Shown here one piece after another: positions 60,175 through 64,000 of a stretch of DNA of 64,000 nt. The stretch covers positions 49,022 to 113,021 of the forward strand of contig CAYUZU010000016.1 of NCBI GenBank assembly GCA_964448675.1, in the 5' to 3' direction. This stretch comes from CAYUZU01 sp964448675 (GTDB lineage: Bacteria > Planctomycetota > Phycisphaerae > UBA1845 > Fen-1342). Each line of letters starts with the position of its first letter. Position 1 is the stretch's first letter. Both the position numbers and the translations under genes were made by a program. The notes beneath the pieces are model-generated. The model had not been told where the DNA came from and ran no database searches. It saw nothing but the letters and a program-made list of their open reading frames with translations.

Positions 60175-60316
60175 TTATAGGGTCCTGCAGCAGGCCGTGC
60201 GAAGCGCCACACGCACAGAAAAAAGACCCCGCCGCTGCGCAAATCGTAAACTCTACCTGGAATTTCGCCGATGCACGCGCGACCACACCGAGCGCACGTG
60301 CAGCCCGAGGCAGATC

Positions 60317-61255
60317 ATGAGCGTTGCGGGCGTCACGACAACCATGCTCAACCCGGCCACCACCGGGACCACAGCAACACGCGCCGCGCCACCGCTTCGG
60401 CCGGCAGCTCCCGCCACCTCCGCGACGCCGCGTCCCGCCGAGTCCACCAACTGCACCTGCGGCCAGTCACCATGTGCCTGCGCCGCGCCGGCCGCGCTCG
60501 AAACCGAGGACCAGCTCGAGCTCTCCCCCGAAGCCCTGCAGGACCGCGAACTTACCGAACAGGAGCAGGCCGAGGTCAACAAGCTCAAGCAGCGCGAACA
60601 GGAAGTCCGCGCCCACGAAAACGCCCACCTCGCCGCCGCCGGCGGCCATGCCCGCGGCGGCGCCCACTACGATTACACCACCGGGCCCGACGGCCAGCGC
60701 TACATCACCGGCGGCGAAGTGAAGATCGACACGTCACCCGTGCCCAACGACCCCCAGGCCACCATCCAGAAGATGCAGACCATCCGCCAGGCCGCCCTCG
60801 CGCCGGCCGACCCCAGCGCCCAGGACCGCCGTGTCGCCGCCAAGGCCGACGCCGAGATCCGCCAGGCCCGGGCAAAGCTGAGCGAGCAACAGGCCGACCA
60901 GCGCAAGGCGCGCGCCAAGGAGGCACAGCCGCCCGCTGCACGCCAGCACGGCAACGATGCGCGCAGCGCCGATGGCGCGCGGCGCGACCGTGGCGTCACC
61001 ATGCGGGACGGCGGCACGGCGCTGGATGGCGGCGTGCCGACCGGCGCGCGCAGCGCGGCCGCGGCCGACCACGCCCGCAGCGCTGGCGAACCCGCTGCCG
61101 CCGCGTACGGTCCTGCGATGAACCCGCCCGCCGTGCACGGTACCGCAGATGATCGTGCAAACCCCGCCGGGGCGCCCGCCGCCCGTGGCTTCGTCGCCGG
61201 CACCGCCCGTCTTGCCCATCCCTCCGCCGGCCGCGCACTGGACCTGATCGCCTGA
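60317..61255 (+). CDS. SprA-related putative metalloprotease
   Basis: From ATG 60317 (GAGG six bases before) the product has 312 residues. A Pro/Thr-rich head with a Cys group (CTCGQSPCAC) precedes the core: LKQREQEVRAHENAHLAAAGG, YDYTTGPDGQRYITGGEV, TIQKMQTIRQAALAPADPSAQDRRVA. HENAH is a metalloprotease-like motif of this family. The tail from about 215 is Ala/Arg-rich. Function is unknown; relatives lie near flagellar or envelope genes. Confidence 0.82.
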   Translation: MSVAGVTTTMLNPATTGTTATRAAPPLRPAAPATSATPRPAESTNCTCGQSPCACAAPAALETEDQLELSPEALQDRELTEQEQAEVNKLKQREQEVRAHENAHLAAAGGHARGGAHYDYTTGPDGQRYITGGEVKIDTSPVPNDPQATIQKMQTIRQAALAPADPSAQDRRVAAKADAEIRQARAKLSEQQADQRKARAKEAQPPAARQHGNDARSADGARRDRGVTMRDGGTALDGGVPTGARSAAAADHARSAGEPAAAAYGPAMNPPAVHGTADDRANPAGAPAARGFVAGTARLAHPSAGRALDLIA

Positions 61256-61459
61256 TCGCGCTCCTCCGCCTTGGCAGGACATCGCGTGGCTTTGCTCGTG
61301 CAGTTTCGCCCGTGCGGTCTTTCCCGTGTGGTGGCACCGGCCAGGCCCTGGTCACGCCAGTCCGCCCGGCCGTCGCAGTTCATGTCGCCGGCCAGCACCT
61401 GCTCGACCAAGTTGCCGTCCTCGTCATACCGCAGACCCTGCGCCATGCCGGTGGCCCCG
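61256..61459 (-). pseudogene. Remnant of an RHS/dockerin protein
   Basis: The minus frame shows an RHS-type YDEDGNLVEQVLAGD followed by a dockerin-like MNCDGRADWRDQG. There is no start, no proper end, and it runs into an unrelated frame that overlaps the SprA gene. Such RHS plus dockerin joins are common in planctomycetes. I take it as a decayed fragment. Confidence 0.45.
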
Positions 61460-62185
61460 TCAACTGTGACGAATCGATTGCTCCTCGGTGGCTTCCTCAC
61501 TGGCGCCTCTCTTCGCCGGTGTGCCGCACTCGGGACAAGTACCGGAGCGGTTGCTTCGAAGATTGTAGCCGCAGTTCACACAGCACCCCTGTCGAACCCG
61601 TTTGGCTCGCGTGATGTTCCTTCCGGTCAAACGTAGCAACCAAACACCCGGCCATGCCGCCACCAACGCGAGCGGAATCCAAACTGGCGTGCGTAACGTC
61701 GTATGGTAAACGGATCTTCCTGTAGTGATATTATCGTGATGGTAACGCTCCACACCGAGGTGTGGCCTGCCGATCCTCCAGTCCAAGCCGTATGAATGCC
61801 GTTCTCCGGGGGCCGGAGCCCAAGAGCGTACGTCGATCATGAGGGCCCCAGCAGAGGCGCGGGCGACAACACCATTCTGTTTGAATCGCTCCTTCTCTGT
61901 GGAAAACGGCGAACGCCACGCATCAACAACCGGGTGCAATCGCATGTGGGCATCGAGTGCTGTTGACATTTGCCCGGTTTCAAGCGAAGTCGGAACGCGA
62001 TATCTGGACCGCCCAAGGTGCCACTCGACAGCCCACTCGCCCAGCCTCCAATGCCCCCGACTCATGGGCCTCCAGCTTTGAACCTCCAAAACACCAACAG
62101 CCACGGCGATGACCGTGAGTATCACCGCCCCAATCGGCCACCTCTGATTCACTCTGCCCGGCGTCCATCGACACTCAAACATCAT
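61460..62185 (-). CDS. Membrane protein with C-terminal zinc ribbon
   Basis: From ATG 62185 the product has 241 residues. One helix at about 18-35 (IGAVILTVIAVAVGVL), a soluble part, and a second helix at about 165-180 (WIPLALVAAWPGVWLLRL). The last part is a zinc ribbon CVNCGYNLRSNRSGTCPECGTP (written in two parts, CVNCGYNL and CPECG). This ribbon is typical of Phycisphaerae membrane proteins of unknown role. IS copy 1 ends about 20 bases before the start, so its upstream region may have been replaced. Confidence 0.75.
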   Translation of the reverse strand: MMFECRWTPGRVNQRWPIGAVILTVIAVAVGVLEVQSWRPMSRGHWRLGEWAVEWHLGRSRYRVPTSLETGQMSTALDAHMRLHPVVDAWRSPFSTEKERFKQNGVVARASAGALMIDVRSWAPAPGERHSYGLDWRIGRPHLGVERYHHDNITTGRSVYHTTLRTPVWIPLALVAAWPGVWLLRLTGRNITRAKRVRQGCCVNCGYNLRSNRSGTCPECGTPAKRGASEEATEEQSIRHS

Positions 62186-62203
62186 TTGATCCGCGACCAC
62201 ACA

Positions 62204-62672
62204 GTAGAACCTATCTCAAAACCTCTTTGAGCAGCAACATCGTACAGCCGAGATGAAGGAAGCCCTGGAACAACGTGGTCGACTTCTCCCACCGAATGCA
62301 CAGCCGGCGGAAGTGTTGAATCCAGCCGATCGTGCGCTCGACCGTCCAGCGCCGCTTGTGACGGCGCAGCGGTCGGCCATCCTGCGTGACGTTCTCCGGC
62401 TTGCGATTCGCGCGGTGTGGCGCGATCATCTCGATCCCTTCTTCCGCCAGTTCCTCGTCCAGCTTGTCGCTGTCGTACGCCTTGTCGCCGATGATGCGCT
62501 CCGGGTCCTCCTCGGTCAGCATGAAGTCGAACAACCGCTGCACGAGCGTGCTCTCATGGGGGCTGGCCGAGCAGGTGTCGATCGCCACCGGCAGGCCGCG
62601 CGCATCCACCAGCACCATGATTTTCACGCCTTTTCCGGCCTTCGTCTTGCCGATCCCGTCGCCGCCGCTCAC
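62204..62672 (-). mobile_element. IS5-family element, copy 1, truncated
   Basis: The end at 62204 (GTAGAACCTAT...) is the same as at 63912. Going right, the transposase runs to about 62672, where similarity to IS5 transposases stops. No matching inverted end is seen to the right, so the front part of the element is missing. The right-hand edge is approximate. Confidence 0.7.
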
Positions 62673-62732
62673 GACCAGCAGCACAAGCACAATCCCGATC
62701 AGCCCTGAAATCCCGAAGCCCATGATACTCAT
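62211..62732 (-). pseudogene. IS5-family transposase, C-terminal part with foreign N-terminus
   Basis: The 173-codon frame carries the DDE transposase C-terminal half: ASPHESTLVQRLFDFM, RIIGDKAYDSDKLDEEL, PHRANRKPENV and RRWTVERTIGWIQHFRRL. The first DDE Asp region and all before it are missing. The first 24 residues (MSIMGFGISGLIGIVLVLLVV) are hydrophobic and TatA-like rather than transposase, so the frame is a chimera. It is almost certainly not an active transposase. Confidence 0.8.
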
Positions 62733-62892
62733 GGCAGCAATGCGTCGCTACCTCCCAGCAATCCACTAACAGTCCGCCGCGGAAGTCGGTTTCGTACGGG
62801 TCTCACGCGGCTGTGCAGCGATCGCGGTAAGCTGGCCGCCAGTGCAAACGCCGGCTGAATATTGCAGCGCCTGACCGGGCGTGGTGGCGGGG

Positions 62893-63894
62893 TCACCTCG
62901 GATCGCTGCCGGGCGCCGGCGTGCCTTCATTGCTGCCACGAATCCACACGAGCACCGGGACCATGATTACCCAGAGCGCCACGCTCCGCATCGCGGCGTC
63001 CCGTTCCTGCGTCAAGATCGCAACCGGCACGCACAGCGTCGGCACCAGCAGCGTTCCCCACAAACAGGCGCGCCACCACGCCCGGACGTAGCGGCCGAAG
63101 GTCAACTCGCGTTTCGGCGCGGTCCGGAGGTAGGCCAGGCAGCCAAGCAGCGCCTCCGCGACCACCATGGCCAGCAGGGCCACGGACGTAATCGGCACGA
63201 GGCACGGATCGAAGATGCGCCATGGGTCAAACGTCGGCGCCACCAGCCAGTCGGTCCGCTCGGGCCGCCAGTCCGGCAGGAGCACCTGATACAGCAACCC
63301 CTGCGTGGCGGGGATCAGCGTCCAGTGCCACACCACGATCAGCCCCAGCCGTATCGCGGTCGCCGCGGTATCACTGCTGAGCGTGCGGTCGGTCGCGGCT
63401 CCTCCGACATGACGCATCCCCGACCACAACCAGCGCATTGCCCACCGCCGCCACGCCCGGTGCGGAGCGCCGGCTGCGGCCGCCGTGCTCGCGCCGCACT
63501 CGGGACACCGGCCGGTGGTGTTTCCCGTCAGGCAGTAGCCGCAGCGCTGACAATGCCCGTAAGGTGTCTTGGGCCACCGCAGAATCAGCCACAAGCACGC
63601 CGCCCCGGCCACAAACGCAAGCGGCCATAACGGCAGTTGCAGGTAATACCTGCCGAACTGCTGGAATGACTCGTAGGCACAACGCACGCCGTACCACCCT
63701 GTGCTTATGCCCGACTGCCCTGCGTGCATTGCGGGGGGTTCGCACCACGCATAGATACACATCCCACGGAGCGTAACCATCCAGCGCCCAATACACACAG
63801 TGCTCTCTACCACAACACTGCCCACCGTAGCGACGAGTACGAGGGCCAGCATCACGGTCACGATAAAGTGCCTTCTGCGGGCGACTCTGTTCAT
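62893..63894 (-). CDS. Membrane protein with internal zinc ribbon
   Basis: The 333-residue protein has about five hydrophobic segments and a zinc ribbon at about 114-134 (CQRCGYCLTGN..CPECGAS) between helices. No function is known. It is in the same class as the 61460 protein. No clear Shine-Dalgarno sequence precedes ATG 63894; IS copy 2 ends 17 bases upstream. Confidence 0.75.
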   Translation of the reverse strand: MNRVARRRHFIVTVMLALVLVATVGSVVVESTVCIGRWMVTLRGMCIYAWCEPPAMHAGQSGISTGWYGVRCAYESFQQFGRYYLQLPLWPLAFVAGAACLWLILRWPKTPYGHCQRCGYCLTGNTTGRCPECGASTAAAAGAPHRAWRRWAMRWLWSGMRHVGGAATDRTLSSDTAATAIRLGLIVVWHWTLIPATQGLLYQVLLPDWRPERTDWLVAPTFDPWRIFDPCLVPITSVALLAMVVAEALLGCLAYLRTAPKRELTFGRYVRAWWRACLWGTLLVPTLCVPVAILTQERDAAMRSVALWVIMVPVLVWIRGSNEGTPAPGSDPR

Positions 63895-63911
63895 TGTCCA
63901 CGCACTTTGTG

Positions 63912-64000
63912 GTAGAACCTATCCCAAAACCTCTTTGAGCAACAGCATCGTACAGCCGAGATGAAGGAAGCCCTGGAACAACGTGGTCGACTTCTCCCAC
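63912..64000 (-). mobile_element. IS5-family element, copy 2, cut by the window edge
   Basis: Bases 63912-64000 repeat 62204-62292 with only about four differences. They hold the end of the element and the transposase stop (63919-63921), preceded by the last 26 codons (reading leftward, ending LLKEVLG). The rest lies outside the window, so whether this copy is intact is unknown. Confidence 0.85.

Noticed and set aside
1..64000. CRISPR array, rRNA, tRNA or prophage
   Set aside because: I saw no repeat-spacer array, no cloverleaf in the gaps, and no phage structural or integrase gene.

Overview
The window is GC-rich DNA from a bacterium that is most likely a planctomycete of the Phycisphaerae type. 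The evidence is a DUF1549/DUF1553 + DUF1501 + PPC-domain gene set, a pseudopilin of the planctomycete form, membrane proteins with an internal or C-terminal CxxCGY..CPECG zinc ribbon, and a remnant of an RHS/dockerin protein. Genes are tightly packed and many overlap by 4 bases. The only gene-free stretch above about 300 bases is 20061-20372, and it holds two back-to-back promoters. I saw no rRNA, tRNA or CRISPR array.

Bases 1-442 are the end of a SufB/SufD-type protein. Bases about 500-49050 form one large stress/energy island. It holds a PRC-barrel protein and a complete N-type ATPase operon (atpDCQRBEFAG); a DUF1269 protein and a CopB-like P-type ATPase; a leftward operon of UPF0182 protein, alpha/alpha-barrel hydrolase and RND efflux pair; dodecin, PolX and LigA; a di-haem cytochrome; a 2-hydroxyacid dehydrogenase and archaeal-type phosphoglycerate mutase; an Fpg/Nei glycosylase; DUF72 and a zinc alcohol dehydrogenase; rhodanese, OsmC and DJ-1; further PRC-barrel proteins; a TrkA-C membrane protein; a six-BON-domain protein; a baeRF-like protein with a glycosidase and a glycosyltransferase; a Pfk-2 type kinase with an OmpR-family regulator; and a sensor kinase/FixJ pair.

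The main discovery is that this island is tied together by one promoter type, found at 14 places on both strands. Each has three or four 5-base units of the form NTNAN (mostly TTCAG or GTCAG, the farthest one usually TTAC-like) spaced exactly 11 bp apart. After the last unit comes a 10-bp gap (9 or 10 in one case) and then a -10-like hexamer (CATGCT, TACGCT, CAAGCT and similar). The start codon follows 35-92 bases later. This is the geometry of a Pho box bound by an OmpR/PhoB-family activator, but the genes are not phosphate genes. The OmpR-family regulator at 44492-45190 is the obvious candidate activator. The pattern stops at 49042, which marks the island edge.

From 49084 to 58196 lie a leftward operon that begins with DAHP synthase and ends with a chorismatase/RidA-like protein, with three planctomycete surface-type proteins between, then a DUF3553 protein, an XRE regulator and an acyl carrier protein. 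From 58296 to 64000 there is a pseudopilin, a coiled-coil membrane protein, an SprA-like protein, an RHS remnant, two zinc-ribbon membrane proteins, and two copies of an IS5-type element. One IS copy is truncated and one runs off the window. Each sits just upstream of a zinc-ribbon gene.
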